Origin: Favolaschia claudopus
Taxonomy: Eukaryota; Basidiomycota; Agaricomycetes; Agaricales; Mycenaceae
Assembly: GCA_037176885.1 (NCBI GenBank)
Contig: JAWWNJ010000028.1
Span: 1,488,001 to 1,552,000, forward strand
Direction: 5' to 3'
Length of the DNA: 64,000 bases
Shown in pieces: positions 42,916-55,120 of the stretch. Each line of letters opens with the position of its first letter. Position 1 is the stretch's first letter. The position numbers and the translations under genes are program-made. Below the pieces are notes generated by a model, which was not told where the DNA came from, did not search any database, and was given only the letters and a program-made list of their open reading frames with translations.

Positions 42916-43477
42916 CATGGTGGTGTGTGAAAGAGAATTCGGGTATCACCGCCGTGCATCACGCAACTGACTACGTAAGCGATTCGCGTTTGCTTCGCTA
43001 CAAAGTTGAAATATTGAAAACTAAGGCGTTCGTTAGATTGAATTTCTGCTGCCAAATTTCGACATTGAATTCGGAGATCCTGAATCTGATTTGAATCCTG
43101 GCCAGTAGAAAGCAGGTAGCAGAGTTCCAGGTTCCTATGGGAAATCGAGGCATTGGGGGTTCAATATTGTGTTGGCCAACCTGTTGGTCTTTTGGTTCCT
43201 TTTGCTTTTATACCTGCCAGTTTATGCTGAATCCCTGGCTCACGCCTCCCCCCGAATCCGCTATCAACTACTTGATCTCTTCAAAACATTTGAGGATGAT
43301 CATGACAATTTTGGCTGATGATTTGACATCGGACCAACGGCATAAGACGTCAGACGCTTTACGCGTGTTCATCAATGCAGATCTTCTTTACGACATCTTA
43401 AAAGGGTCTTGAGCCTCCTGGCTCTTACTTCGATCCTCCCTCCCTACCCTCGAGTCCGACCCATAATTTTTTCTAGA
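42916..43477. other. divergent intergenic region between MYND F and SDR gene
   Basis: Must contain both promoters. No other feature seen. Confidence 0.4.
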
Positions 43478-44477
43478 ATGCCTTCCCTCGCCACCGTCCG
43501 CGCCTCCAACGCGTCCTTCTCCCCCACCTACACTCCCGTCGCCATCTTCGTCGGCGGAACTGCTGGTATTGGCCAAGGCATGGCCCAAGCCTTCGCGCGC
43601 CACACAAAAGGCAACGCCCACATCGTCCTCGTCGGCCGCAACCGCACCGCAGCCGAGTCCATTGTCAAAACATTCCCCAAACCCACCGCCCCCGGCATCA
43701 CGCACGAATTCGTCGAATGCGACGTGACCTCAATGAAAACCGTCCACCGCGTGGCGGAGGCGCTGCGCGCGCGCTTTCCGAAGGTCAATTTCCTCGTGCT
43801 GACGACGGGGGTGGCAACGCTGGATGGGCGGAACGAAACTGAGGAGGGTATTGATCGCAAGTTGGCGTTGCATTATTATGGAAGGTGGAGGTTTATCAGG
43901 GATTTGGTGCCGGCGCTCGAAGAAGCGCATCGAGCCGGGGAGGACGCGAAGGTGCTGTCGGTCCTCGCTGCGGGACGTGGCGGGGAAATTGATCTGGAGG
44001 ATCTTGGGTTGAAGAAGCATTATAGTGTTGCCAATGCACATACAAGCGGAACGACTTATAACGATCTCATGGTCAAGGTGCGTGTCCGCCAAGTGTCCGC
44101 TCGTTTTCGACGTACGCATAATAATTCATTGGACTGACCTTCTCTTCATGCTGTAGGACTTCGCCGCACGCCACCCCGGCCTCACGTTCATCCACTCCTA
44201 CCCCAGCATCGTCACCACCGACGTCCTCAAAAAATCCCCCAACCGCAGTCTCCGCATCGCGAACACCTTCCTCGTACCTCTCCTGCGCCCGTTCACCTAC
44301 AACGCCGAGACCTGCGGTGAGCATCAGCTGTATGCCTTGCTCAGCGCTGGGCCGGGCGCCGTGCGCACGAAGGACAATGGCGACGATATGGGGTGGGCGA
44401 GTAATTATTTTGGGTCGGAGGAGGCGATGAGGAAGTTGTGGGAGCATACGGAGGAGGTGACCAGTCCGCGGGCTTGA
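43478..44477 (+). CDS. short-chain dehydrogenase/reductase-like protein
   Basis: Two exons, 43478-44077 and 44157-44477, give 306 residues. The N-terminal Rossmann motif is FVGGTAGIGQGMA, an SDR TGxxxGIG variant, followed by VLVGRNR and a DV acid. The middle has NFLVLTTG (position of the usual NNAG) and KVLSVLAAG (catalytic Ser position). A Tyr follows in TYNDLMVK, but the Lys is six residues after Tyr rather than four, so the classical YxxxK pair is not present. Many fungal KR-like SDRs of this sort keep the fold with an altered active site. The second exon (HPGLTFIHSYPSIVTTD) is typical of the group. Substrate unknown. Confidence 0.88.
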
Positions 44478-45040
44478 TTGAGAGTTTGACTCAGTGAAAG
44501 TATTTCGTTCGCGAGGAAGTCTGAGTTGTATATTACTGTAATCCAATAACATTCCCCCACTCATCTTGATTCAAGTTCGCGTCCTGGAAATTTCGGACGG
44601 AATTTACTGGATTCATTTGAAGCCTTCATTCAACAATAGAGCTAGCTATCCTCGAGTCTGCCCTCAACGAACAAACGGTCGAACATACGACTCAACCCTG
44701 CAAAGGATAGCTGGTTGTTATTCTCGAATCTCAACTCATCAAGTTTAAGTTCAATTTAAGTTTCCGTTTCAAATTCAGATCAATTGTCATTTCTTGTACT
44801 TACTGACAAGAAGTTTCTACATCTGTTCAGCTTTATTCCCGTATTTTAGGGCATCCAATCGAACTATCAACACAACAGTACTTCCACCTCAACGCTCGCA
44901 AGTGGCGGTAGAAATTTGTAAATCAGAATTCTCACAGGCATGAAACTCTGCACTCCGATTTCATCGCTTTCGTCGGTCGAGATCAATTTCCTTTATTCTC
45001 ATTTCTCCTCTACCTCGCACAGAAAAACAACACTGACGAG
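44478..45040. other. no gene seen
   Basis: AT-richer spacer between the SDR gene and the orphan MYND first exon. No supported feature. Confidence 0.4.
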
Positions 45041-45180
45041 TATGCGGCGATCACCGACGCCCTGTTGCGATCAATGTCACTGATCGTCACAGAGCCTTCT
45101 GTTCCTCACCACCACTTATGGCCCCGGCATGATGCATGGCTCGCTCAAACTGTCCAATCTATCTAGGCACCCCGGAAATA
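45041..45180 (+). pseudogene. orphan promoter and first exon of an E-type MYND gene
   Basis: The stretch repeats the gene E upstream region (GCGGCGATCACCGA, CACTGATCGTCACA) and then reads ATG at 45132 into MHGSLKLSNLSR, close to MHASLKLSNLSR of E. The codons after that diverge and the splice donor is lost. No helical exon, finger or C-terminal domain follows, so this is a truncated duplicate. Confidence 0.8.
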
Positions 45181-46196
45181 AAGCTCAGCTTTATACAAAC
45201 CCCAACGCGTAGGCGCTCTACGCCCCCTCACTCCAGGCTCCGGCTCGCCCGAGTCGCGCCCTCACTCACATTCGCAAGACGATCATCGCTCGAAGATCTT
45301 GGGGCGTAGGAGCGGGGCTGCGTCCGAGGTACGTATGTATGAATGAATGCGCCGCGGGGTGTGTATGAAGACGGTCAGAATCGAGTATAATGCGGCTTGA
45401 CTTGGAATAGACGAGGATGGAAACCCCGCTGCTGATACAGTGCCGGTTTATGTCATCCCGATTCCCCACATTCGTTTCACCGACGCACAGATACTGCTCA
45501 TGATGATTTCTGTATAGGATATCATAACGATTGTGCGATGGCTACACGCATTGTCCCTCAAACACACAGTCTGGAATTGGTGATAAATGTGGTTTTATTT
45601 TCCTATCAAAACAAAAACCGTTTCTGTTTCCAGCGAAATCCCATTCCGAATCTCTTCCTAACATGATCACGCACATTGGATCCAGTTCCGTCTTTCGTTC
45701 GAATGTATTATTGTTCAACAGCACGGCGAATCTTGCACGTTCATCGCTATTTTTCAATCCTCGGATATTCAATTTGATACATTGTATTACTGTGCTGTGA
45801 GTCTATTCATACATTTCATCCAACTTCCATGTCAGTCCCTTCCAGACCATCTAGATGATCTATTCCTCTCCCGCTTTTACATTGAAACGAGATGAAGCCT
45901 GGAGGAGTTACATCTGCTATCGGCGACGGTCGGAAAGGTCTTACTTTCAGCTATTGGTTCTGCTTTCATTTCAGTCCATGTTTAAACGCGAGAACCCTTG
46001 GCATGGGCTGATGCGAACTGCAATGAGTATTCGAGGACGAGATGCATGATGAGGACTGGGTGTTGGTAGTATTGAAAACAGCTTTATTCTAATTTCAGAA
46101 ACGCCTCAAGTCTCTGCACATTCAGTTCCTTCAAGACTGTTCTTCTCGGATTCAACTCGGTAACGTCGTGACATAAATATAAGTGAGTTCTCGTGG
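45181..46196. other. no gene seen
   Basis: About 1 kb without a supported gene, RNA or repeat. It ends in the promoter of S2. Confidence 0.4.
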
Positions 46197-46204
46197 TATA
46201 AAAG
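46197..46204 (+). promoter_or_regulatory. TATA box of secreted-protein gene S2
   Basis: TATAAAAG 71 bp upstream of the S2 start codon. The same octamer precedes the paralogue S1. Confidence 0.65.
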
Positions 46205-46274
46205 CCGCTCGATGATTTCCAAACCTCACTACTTCATCCCCGGAAGTGGTGCTCACCGACTAACTCGCATAGAA

Positions 46275-47263
46275 ATGAAGATCTCCTTCTCTGGTGTCCT
46301 TGCTCTCGCCCTCGTCGTGGCAGCCCCGGTCCTCGCAGCCGTCGTTGCTCGCGTTGAGGGGGAAATCACCGACGCCGTCCCGGGCAAGGTAAATATGATT
46401 ATCCTCGACCTCGTGTACGCGCTCAACGCAGAATGTCTCAGTGGCTGAGCATCGAACAAGGGATAAGTAAGATCTCTGTTCCTATCCGCTCAACGCACCT
46501 TTCATCGTAAACATCGTTGCAGCTTACCACAACAGCACCTCTGGCCCGTTGGTCAAACGTACCGGTACCGGTACGTCTGGTTTACAGCCTTATTCCTGCT
46601 AGTTTTACATTTGAACTTCAAACTCAGAGGTTGTCACTTGCTATGGATTCGGAACGCAGGCGTGTTCCATACAAATTAGTTCGCTCCACTGGCAGCTAAC
46701 AAAAAGAACGTCTAGGCCGACCGTGCTCCGATTGTTTCGGTCATCGACGACTGGTGCGGGTGCGTATGAACGGTCTCCACCATACTTTCTTCTTCCAATT
46801 TGACATGATGATCCCTCTGCAGCAAAGTAATTGGCACGCAGGTCAGCAATGGCCAGACTGTCTGGGTTCGTCAACAATTTGTCTCCTCCACGTTCAAGAA
46901 TCACTCATATAGGATCTTGGATTTACATAAATTAGGCTCGCTACGATTACGGCACTTTCACGGTGCTCGTTAGCGGAGAAGCTATCAACGGGTGAGTCTC
47001 TATGTCTCCGGTGCTTCTCGTTCCGTATCGTTGAAATATAACATCGAGATGTACTTTTGTTATCGACGGCAACTGTAACCGCCTTCTCCGCCTGCCCGTC
47101 GATGGGTGCAATACCGGCGGAGTCAACGGCAAGCAGGTGAGGTGTTTTCAAGATGAATCCTTGGAGATGCGGCTAACTACAACTTTCACCTAAGGGTGGA
47201 TATGAGACGGATCTCTGTGGGCAGTGGCGCACCGATCCTGGCTGCTGCGGCTCAGACGTCTAG
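46275..47263 (+). CDS. small secreted Cys-containing protein S2
   Basis: About seven short exons encode roughly 150 residues. The start MKISFSGVLALALVVAAPVL is a clear signal peptide, so the product is secreted. Following exons read LTTTAPLARWSNV, ADRAPIVSVIDDWCG, KVIGTQVSNGQTVW, ARYDYGTFTVLVSGEAING, CTFVIDGNCNRLLRLPVDG, then CNTGGVNGKQ and LCGQWRTDPGCCGSDV before TAG at 47261-47263. About seven cysteines lie mostly in the C-terminal half and could pair. Similar blocks (DGNC..LL.LP.D.CNTGG) occur in small secreted proteins of many fungi, whose function is mostly unknown. The splice after TVW uses a GTTCGT donor and is my inference, supported by S1. S1 at 14614-16315 is a disrupted copy. Confidence 0.78.
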
Positions 47264-47762
47264 TTCAAGGCTTGCGGTGAATATATAGGTCTTGGTCAAA
47301 TCAAGAATCTTCCGTCCTACCTCTGAATCTTCTCTGTTTTGTTTGTGTCTCGATTGTTAACAGGAATATATGTCGACTCTTGAGTCTTTTGTGTGAAGTG
47401 CTGTCGAGAGGTCACGAGAACTTGGGTTTCTACATTTGCAGACCTACCAAAGACCTACGGGCTAGTTTCCCTAACAATCGTGCCCATTATCAACGTCTCA
47501 CAAACACGATCTGAATTGCGAAGGTCATTGACTACTTATTGGACCTTGGTTGACTAGGTTCCAGAGGTTGGTTGAATCACGGAGATTGCCGCACCAGGCC
47601 ATCATCGATCATCATTCATCAACAGCCCTTCCACCAAGCCTTCCACCACCAGAATTCGTTTTGGTCGCTGCTCTATCCGAGCACAAGATACTACCAAAAT
47701 TCTCCCTCAATCCGGCTTGAACGCACCAATGCCTCTGTGCGGCGACCCCTTCTTGGTCCATA
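47264..47762. other. no gene seen
   Basis: 3' flank of S2 up to the MITE. No supported feature. Confidence 0.4.
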
Positions 47763-48026
47763 CTGTACTATTACGATCGGTTGTTCACGTTATGTGTGAC
47801 GCCGGGTCGTGAACTGAACAATTCTGAACAGGGTGACGGGTGACGGGGACTTTTTCGGCCCCAAAAGGCCACAAAATCGCAAAAATCTCCGGCCGGCACT
47901 TGCCGAAGCGTGCCGGCTTTCCTTATATGACAATTTTGATGTGATTGCCGTGATGTGAACGACTTGTCTGGTGAACGATTTGGGTGACGGGTGACACCCC
48001 GTGAACAACCGATCGTAATAGTACAG
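47763..48026. mobile_element. Tc1/mariner-like MITE flanked by TA
   Basis: A perfect inverted repeat of at least 27 bp bounds this 264-bp element. The left end starts CTGTACTATTACGATCGG and the right end is its exact complement. Each end is preceded or followed by TA (47761-47762 and 48027-48028), as expected for Tc1/mariner insertion. The interior has short GGGTGAC tandem units and a GCCGGC-rich palindrome, with no transposase frame. It sits about 300 bp upstream of MYND gene G. Confidence 0.8.
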
Positions 48027-48220
48027 TATTCTGTTGCAGAATTGCTACTCGGATGACCTCGGACCTCAATTTAATGATTACTTGTGCGTCGGATCACTGT
48101 CGCCGACTCATGCTCTGTCGGATCGCCCAAAGACTGTGACCGTCACTTCGTGACCTGTAGTGACATACGGATCTTGCTTCTTGCTGTCATCCCCAAGTCA
48201 TCCCTGCGCTCAACGTCGTG

Positions 48221-48229
48221 TATAAATAC
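48221..48229 (+). promoter_or_regulatory. TATA box of MYND gene G
   Basis: TATAAATAC lies about 100 bp upstream of the gene G start codon, downstream of the MITE and upstream of the leader shared with genes C and I (CCGCCTTATCCTG, CGCGCTGAAC). Confidence 0.55.
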
Positions 48230-48321
48230 GGGACGAAGTGCAATACTCAACCCCGCATTTTCTTGACTATTTATTACCATTCCGACCGCCTTATCCTGTC
48301 TCTGAACGCGCTGAACTTATA

Positions 48322-50430
48322 ATGCATCAATCTCTTCGACTTTCCGATGCTGCACGATCCAAAATTCCGCTTCAATCCCGCGTAATTGAGTATATTTCAG
48401 CTCAATCCGCTTTTATTCACGCTGTATTTAGAGGTTTGCCATTGCAGCTGCCAGCCCGTCTGCTTGTCTGAAGGAACGGGCCATCTTCATGCAAAATATC
48501 ACTCGCATTCCGTGGACCATAGACGTACTGGCACCACTCTTGCCCGTCCTCTACGCACTTCTCGATCCTATCCGGATCCCCTCTCTTTCGAGCAGCCTAG
48601 ACGGCCCGGGCGACGTTGTCCGGGACTCACACGTCGGACTGGAGATGTTTTGCGTCACCAATAGTCTGCGCGGAATCTTGACTGTCGTCAGATCGAAGCG
48701 TGTATCTTTCGGTGCTTTTTCTGATATATGGAAGAACGTATGGCCCTGGCTTCAGTTCGCGGAGACGTACCACGAGATCTTGACGGTCGATCTCATTGCC
48801 GACCGGTACGTACAACAAGCACTATTCATCGCAGTGCTTGGCGGAAATCGGGAGGCGGCGAAGACGATGGCAACGGACATAGTCGAGATCTGTGTTTTCC
48901 TTGGGAGAGCTTGGGCTCACCTGCTACAAGCGGATGCTAGAGACAACGCGGCCGCAAACACAGCGCTTATGGCGTTGCCGGATTGCCTCCAATTCTGGAT
49001 TGAGCACCCAGACTGGAGTCGTTCTGCCGCTGATGGGGTCATTGTTGGGGCAGGAGGTAGCGCAGCCGATCTTGCATCGCTCGCCCTTTTGCATCTCAAT
49101 CGATTTCTACCAAACAGAAGGTCTCCCCTCGACCACGACCGCACTACCGTGGCGCTTGGCAGTCTGATCTCCTTCATTCAAAGCACAAATCACGAAGCAC
49201 GACCGCCGTTCGGTCTTGGGTTTGTCGACGTGCTATTGGAGATGGGACTGGTGACAAGCCTCACCAACCTTTCTCGGGCCGTGTTCGATGGTTCTCTTCC
49301 AGCTGACGTGAGCAACCTATCATATTACGAATATCTGCTCGCCTTCCTTCGCCCCTGTCCACGCCACCAACGAGTGGTCGAAGCCCTGCGTGCTGGTTTC
49401 CTGCCCACTGTCCTTCAAGCTGGTATAGCACTGCCGAAGTGTCGGGCCTTACTCTTCGATTGCCTTTCGTCGGTAACAACTTTACATTCGTCGCTCTCGC
49501 AGATCCGGGCGTCGTTAGGTCAAATCAAGGACATAAATGAGAAGGCCCGGTTTATCAAAGAGAGTTCACCGCCGTTTTACAAATCTTGGCAGGACTTTAT
49601 GGCAGTATTGAAGGACCGTTTCCAAGCTTTAGATGCGTACAATGCGGGGAGATTGAACGTTCCAATCTGCTGTCATAATCACGAGGTGAGCGAAAGCTCA
49701 AATACTCCTGCAATCCACATTCATTTTGCACTCCGCAATTTATAGTGCGCGGGGACTTTCCACAAACAGGAGATGAAGGTCTGCAGCGGCTGTACCATTG
49801 CATATTATTGCTCCAAAGCGTGTCAACAAACGGACTGGCTGGGGGGTCACCGGCAGTTCTGTACCCGTCTTTCGTGGCGCAGTCGTGTAGGTGAGTTTCG
49901 AAATACAGGATTATTCAACAAGAGAACGACATAAATTCAACCTCACCTCAGATTGCCATCCAGAACACTCGCCAATGACTGCCAGAAATAACTCATTTCT
50001 GCACACTCTCCTCTATTGGGAATTCCGCTCCCGTCAAAAGGAGATTGCGCTTGGATACTTGCGCTTCATGCAAAATAAGCCCGACAAGACTCCTTACATG
50101 CTGTTCGATTTCCGCCACGGGGCGTGCCAGATCCAGATCGATGAGATTGAAGAGCTCGACTCTGCGTTGACCCCCGTAGCGGTGGAGGCAGTTGCCAAGC
50201 GTGGCGAACGGATTCTTTTCAACTTGGCGAGAGGGTCGGAGTATCACGACATTATTCCGAGGTTGTTTCCTCCTTTCGTGGCAGGCAGGGAATTTCTCGC
50301 TGGGTTGAAAACGATAGCTGCGGGAATGCCTTCGGGTGCGGGGGAGGAACAACTCGAGGAGTGTTGCCCGGCGGTGATGAGACTGATGGAGGGTGCGCCG
50401 AAGATCGACGCCGGGGATGACATGGAGTAG
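48322..50430 (+). CDS. MYND zinc-finger protein G (20-codon exon-1 subclade)
   Basis: Exons 48322-48381, 48432-49685, 49746-49890 and 49952-50430 give about 645 residues. Exon 1 is the same peptide as in gene C (MHQSLRLSDAARSKIPLQSR). Exon 2 is exactly 1,254 nt as in C and I, without indels, and opens RFAIAAASPSACLKERAIF. The finger is CHNHE, then CAGTFHKQEMKVCSGC, YYCSKACQQTDW, HRQFC. The C-terminal domain (MTARNNSFLHTLLYWEF to the stop at 50430) is nearly that of C but ends 12 codons earlier. Promoter and 3' flank are also shared with C. It appears intact. Function unknown; protein-protein interaction is the general MYND role. Confidence 0.9.
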
Positions 50431-50990
50431 CGCGCGCTGGTTTGATAGCTACGTAGTGTCCGAGGTTGAATGGTTGTATGTACATCATTTTTTATTATTA
50501 TTTATCTTCTATTTAGCTGCTTAGTTGGGTTGCACACTCAGAAACGACACAGAGAATTCACAACCTTCTTCCTCATTTTTATTCTCAAGCGGGTCGTCAA
50601 ACTTCAGGGTAGACGAGCACCGCGCCATCAAACAACAATTGAACGCGTTGAATCACGGCCAGAGAAAAATCGAATGCAACATCTGATCGTCTCAGTCCAG
50701 TTCGCGATGTCTGAGGACTGTTCAAAGCTTGAATCTTCTTTCATATTGTCAACGCCTCATCTTCGAATATTCACTGTGTCGCATACATATCTTTAATTTG
50801 GTCCAATTAAAGTCGCGCGTTCAAAGTTGCGTTTAGCTCAGATCCACAAAAGCACATCGCGTAAAGCATCTCTAGCGAAGACATATCAGTGTGCTGGCTG
50901 GAACAACATCGAGGGTTTCGGTAGATGAGTAGGTAGGTAGAAAGGTGAGTAGGAATCGACAGACTTAGCGCGTAGGTATGTACAGAGTAT
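50431..50990. other. 3' intergenic, partly shared with gene C
   Basis: The first ~190 bp parallel the 3' flank of gene C. After that I see nothing before repeat block R1. Confidence 0.45.
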
Positions 50991-53720
50991 GACGGGGTAT
51001 GGTGACACCTCTACATCACCGCTGTGTATCCGAATGATGGTGTGGTGGCGAGCTAACACATCCATCCGTACTTCCTTCATCCCGCGAGCGCTAAGAAAAG
51101 CTTCCACTCCGATGGCCCACCAGCGCAGGTCGAAGCACCAATCAACGATGGCGGGACGTCACATTCCGCCAAGCCGGACGGTGAGCAAATGCCTTGTAGT
51201 GACTGCTGAAGATTGGGACGAGGAGACTGTGCCAGCATAAATGCAGCCACCTGAGGATCTCCATCACCCACGGCAACGGAGATATTGGAAGGCTGGAAGG
51301 CTATGGCGAATGGCATGGGGAACTTACCAGGGGAAGTCGGTGCGGAACAGTCGCTCTCGACCGAAACGGGGGGCGATGGGGGGCAGGGCAACTATCCGCG
51401 AATGCTCCAATCCGCGAACCGTGCAGAGCGGAGTAGACGCGTATACTTCACGTTCACCAACACAGAGACGAGAAGACGCCGCGATGTCCTCGCCCTCGCC
51501 TCGAATTTAGCGCACTGCCAAGGTGCAGGTGTCCCTCTCGTCACTCCCCATTCTCGTAATCCATCGGCGCAAAGGCAACCGCATCTCAAGGAATCGGAGC
51601 GTCTAGGGTACTCCCGCCCAGCTTCCTCCACACCTTGCAGATACCCCTCTATCTACACGCCTACCGCTAACGCCACTCATCCATATCAGGCCTCAAACAA
51701 AGCGGAGCATTCACCGCTGGGCTGAGCATGCCACCCGCTTGCCATCCATCCCGCCATGCACACCGAGAAGAGAAGACATACCCCGCCCGACCGCGAACGC
51801 CGCGAGCGGGCACAGCAGAGCGCATACCTCGCCGTGGAGTACTAATAGTATCCCCCGTCCGGCTCATAACGACAACCCAATCCTCACTACCACCCCTCTC
51901 GACAATGAACAACCGACCAGAGAGCAGCAGAGAAAGCGCGAGGCTAGGCCGGCCGCATGCCGAACAAGAGTCACCCCAGCTGCCACTACGCCTCCTCCGC
52001 ATTCACGATCAGTGGACCAGTATCCCCGAGCGTCCGAGCATCTACGACTCGAGAGAGAGCGGCCACCAACGCCAAGCGCTGAATACACCTCACGAGCATG
52101 GTGTCCTTCACCCGTCGAGTCGCATCGGCGCGGAGCGGAAGAGCCGCCTTCGACTTGAAGGTACGCGGAGGCGGAGGCGACGGGACGGGACACCTTGTAT
52201 CTCGCTTCCTCGAGCAGGGAGCTTTGCTGAACATCTCGAAGGAACTCCGCGCGTGCGGCATGATCTTAAGCTGACCAGCACCAACGACCAAAGGGGGGTA
52301 CATCGGCGGCGCGCCTGCGCCACCGAGACGGGAACGGTATAGCGCTCAGTCGCAGACACAGCGTGCGTCTCCTCTGATCAGGATGAACTGAAGACCGCGG
52401 CGTATTGACGATAGACCCTCCGCATCCCCACCGTCCGCGCCCACCGACCGCTCCGCTGGGTATCTCGCCGCAAGGTCAGAGCGGGTCGTATTCGGATGAA
52501 GATGACTCCGTTGCCGTGACGTGGATGAAGACCTGAGGAAGATACTCTGCGTCCTGTCAGCATTTCCCAGCATAGACGCTTGATTCGAGAGGACTCACGG
52601 TTAGACCGATTCAATGAACGGGGCGAACGCCCATCTCCTTAGCCCCGATCACGCTCACGAGAGGGTGCATTCGTTGGCCTCTGACCCGCACCCCAAACAC
52701 TCCCGTACCATAGCCACGCCGTCCACAGACACCCGTACGCGTCGTCCTCAACACCGGCAAGGCACGCTTCACTGTAACGCCCGCACAACCCACGCTCCTC
52801 AAAACCCTGCCGACTTCCCCTCTGCGACCACTCAAGGGAATACGACACCGGGAGATGCGGTGATTCCTGAGCCGCACTCGCAGAGGGTATGCGGGCGGCT
52901 ACGGCGGAAATTCGCGAAGATCGATGCGGATCGGGGCGGTGAAAGCACGAGCGATGGCGGGTGAAGATAACTCGTTCTCTCGACGGTGAGCGGGGCGTTA
53001 CGTGTGAAAGACTGGGGTCGAGGGGCGGGGGTATGCAGCAAGGGAAGGAAAGATTCGTAGAGCGGGATTGACGTGGGGAGGATGATGAAGCGCAAGTACG
53101 ACGTACTCTGCGCTGCATAAACAATCACCGTCAGCATCATTAAGATGAGGGGCAAGGAATGGAATATACATACCTCAACCTCAGAGCCAGGAGTCGCTCT
53201 CTGGCTCTATCTCGTCTCCCGTGCTACTGTCTTTTGCCTCGCCGACTACGGTTATAACCGCGTCTCGGCTTGCCACCGAAAAAACCCACCACCACCACCC
53301 TCCCCCACCCATGGACGAGCGACGGTGAAGGGCAAGCCCTCCGTCCTCAAGAGCCGTCGGAGCGCAAAACCGGGAGCGAAGAACCGAATCAGCGGTGATG
53401 AGATGGAAATTTGAGATTCGTCTCGACTGCAGTGCCTGAAAGCGGCGCCATCGATAGCACGAAATGGCGCGTTGTTGACGTGTACGCTGAAGCTGGGATC
53501 GTCGTCCGCGGGTGATGTTGCAGCATTGCCTGTCAATATGCCGTCTCGCGAGTGTAACGTGAAAGGACAGAAGAAATTGCTTACATTCACCGAATACCGA
53601 ACATCAAACAAACATTACATATCCTGCACGAGCCGTCGTCGTAGACGCTGTCGCCTGAGGTGGTGTTTTCGTTTTCTTCACAATTTTCAGGAATTTGCAA
53701 CTCGGAACCGTCGTGACGAT
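50990..53720 (+). repeat. repeat block R1, direct copy 1
   Basis: GC-rich block matching 58.2-60.7 kb in the same orientation and 20-22.9 kb in reverse. The strongest match is 53000-53720 with 59870-60680: GGGGTATGCAGCAAGGGAAG, AATCACCGTCAGCATCATTA, ACCCATGGACGAGCGA, CAATATGCCGTCTCGCGAG. Another is ACTCACGGTTAGACCGA (52595/59312). Many open frames exist but none resembles a known protein, and no LTRs or TIRs were found. Nature unknown. Confidence 0.7.
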
Positions 53721-53849
53721 AATGGATAAGCAAAAGGAGAAGTCGTAGACTTGAATAAAAATTGGTGCGCATGAGCTTTAGCATTGGGACCAAAGGCACG
53801 AGGCTCACGATTGGACCTTGAAGATGATTGCTTTAGGTCGTTTCTAGTA

Positions 53850-54150
53850 GAGTCGATCCAGCGTGGACCATGGTGAAGGGCGAGATTTGAGAGGCAGACG
53901 TCGAAAAACTGGCCTTCACGTCCGAGCCCGGACTAGACGAGGGCGACAACGGAGGGTCCAAGATTGTGAGTGTGTCCATTTGACTCCATGAAGGACGGAG
54001 ACCACGACGACGAAGAGTGCTGGACGACGGGCAAGACGACGAGGAGACGGGGGAACCGTGCGTGGGAAGCTTTGATCGCTGCGATACCAAACACGCTCAA
54101 TCCCCGGGTTGTTCCGGCGCTGTTTGCCTCCAACCACATCCTCCGCTGGC
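53850..54150 (+). repeat. repeat R3, copy 3
   Basis: Matches 60790-61090 closely (GAAGGGCGAGATTTGAGAGG, CAGACGTCGAAAAACT, AGAGTGCTGGACGACGGGCA) and the two left-hand copies more distantly over its end (GCTGCGATACCAAACACGCT). Confidence 0.75.
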
Positions 54151-54511
54151 TCCAGTGCCTCCACTCAACTTGCGTGTTCGATTCGTGAAAGTGCCTGCCA
54201 ATGTAAGCCACTATAGGGCTCCCTGTGTTCATTGTGCTCGATGCCACCACCGCCCGCACCATTTATTCAAGCTGGACATTTTTTTATTCGAGCGCCAGTG
54301 ATTCAATTCCGGGACAGTGTGTATCGCTCAACTCCTCGCAACAATACATTACTAACACCCATTGAATATCGATTCTAAGTAAGTTTCTCCCCCTCTCAAC
54401 CTCCCAGATAGGATTATATGTCCTCAATCTCGCATCTGTCGATTTTCCTGGCGCGTCGATTGAAGATGAGTCGCAATTACTCATATAACACAGCAAGTAC
54501 AGTACCAGAAC

Positions 54512-54815
54512 CCGAAGTTTCCTCGACACACAACACACCATTCCACCCATCACCTTCTCACTTCCAAGGCTATAATTGCCCCCGGGTCCTTTGCGCACGG
54601 CGCGCCGCTAATCTGTCGCGGTCTCGCTGCGCCCGCGCGCTCAGTCTGCACCTGAGCGCGCGTGTGTAGCGACGCTACGCAGGTCACGATGCGCTGCGGC
54701 GCGAGGGGGTGGGCTTTTTTCTTCGTTTTCTTTGATAATTCAATCCATGGTACTTATTCTCACGAATAGGTATTTGTAAACGCCGACGAGCGATGTTCAT
54801 TGGAAGCTAAGTATA
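54512..54815 (+). repeat. repeat R2, copy 2 (GC-rich core with hairpin)
   Basis: Same order of landmarks as the other R2 copies. The core contains a perfect 11-bp hairpin, CGCGCGCTCAG and CTGAGCGCGCG around a 7-nt loop (54634-54662). It lies in the 3' flank of gene H. Confidence 0.8.
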
Positions 54816-55120
54816 GCATTCATTACAATCGAATTAGAATAGCTGACCAGGGTACTTTGAAGTGTGTTGCCCGCCTGGGACCCCCATTCGCGATAGTTCG
54901 ACCTATATCTTATGAACAATCACCGTTCTTTCCCGACGAAAAGCGTTGTGCTTCCCTGTTCAGAGACGTTCGTGGCATCAAATCCTGAACGTATGAATCG
55001 TTTGAAATCTATATAAGCAACCCCCGTTGGTGTTCTCGGCTCAAACAAACCCGAAGTCGAGCAACTTCGACATCTCACTAATACTTGATTAGATCTGAAA
55101 ACAAGACACCGAAATATATT

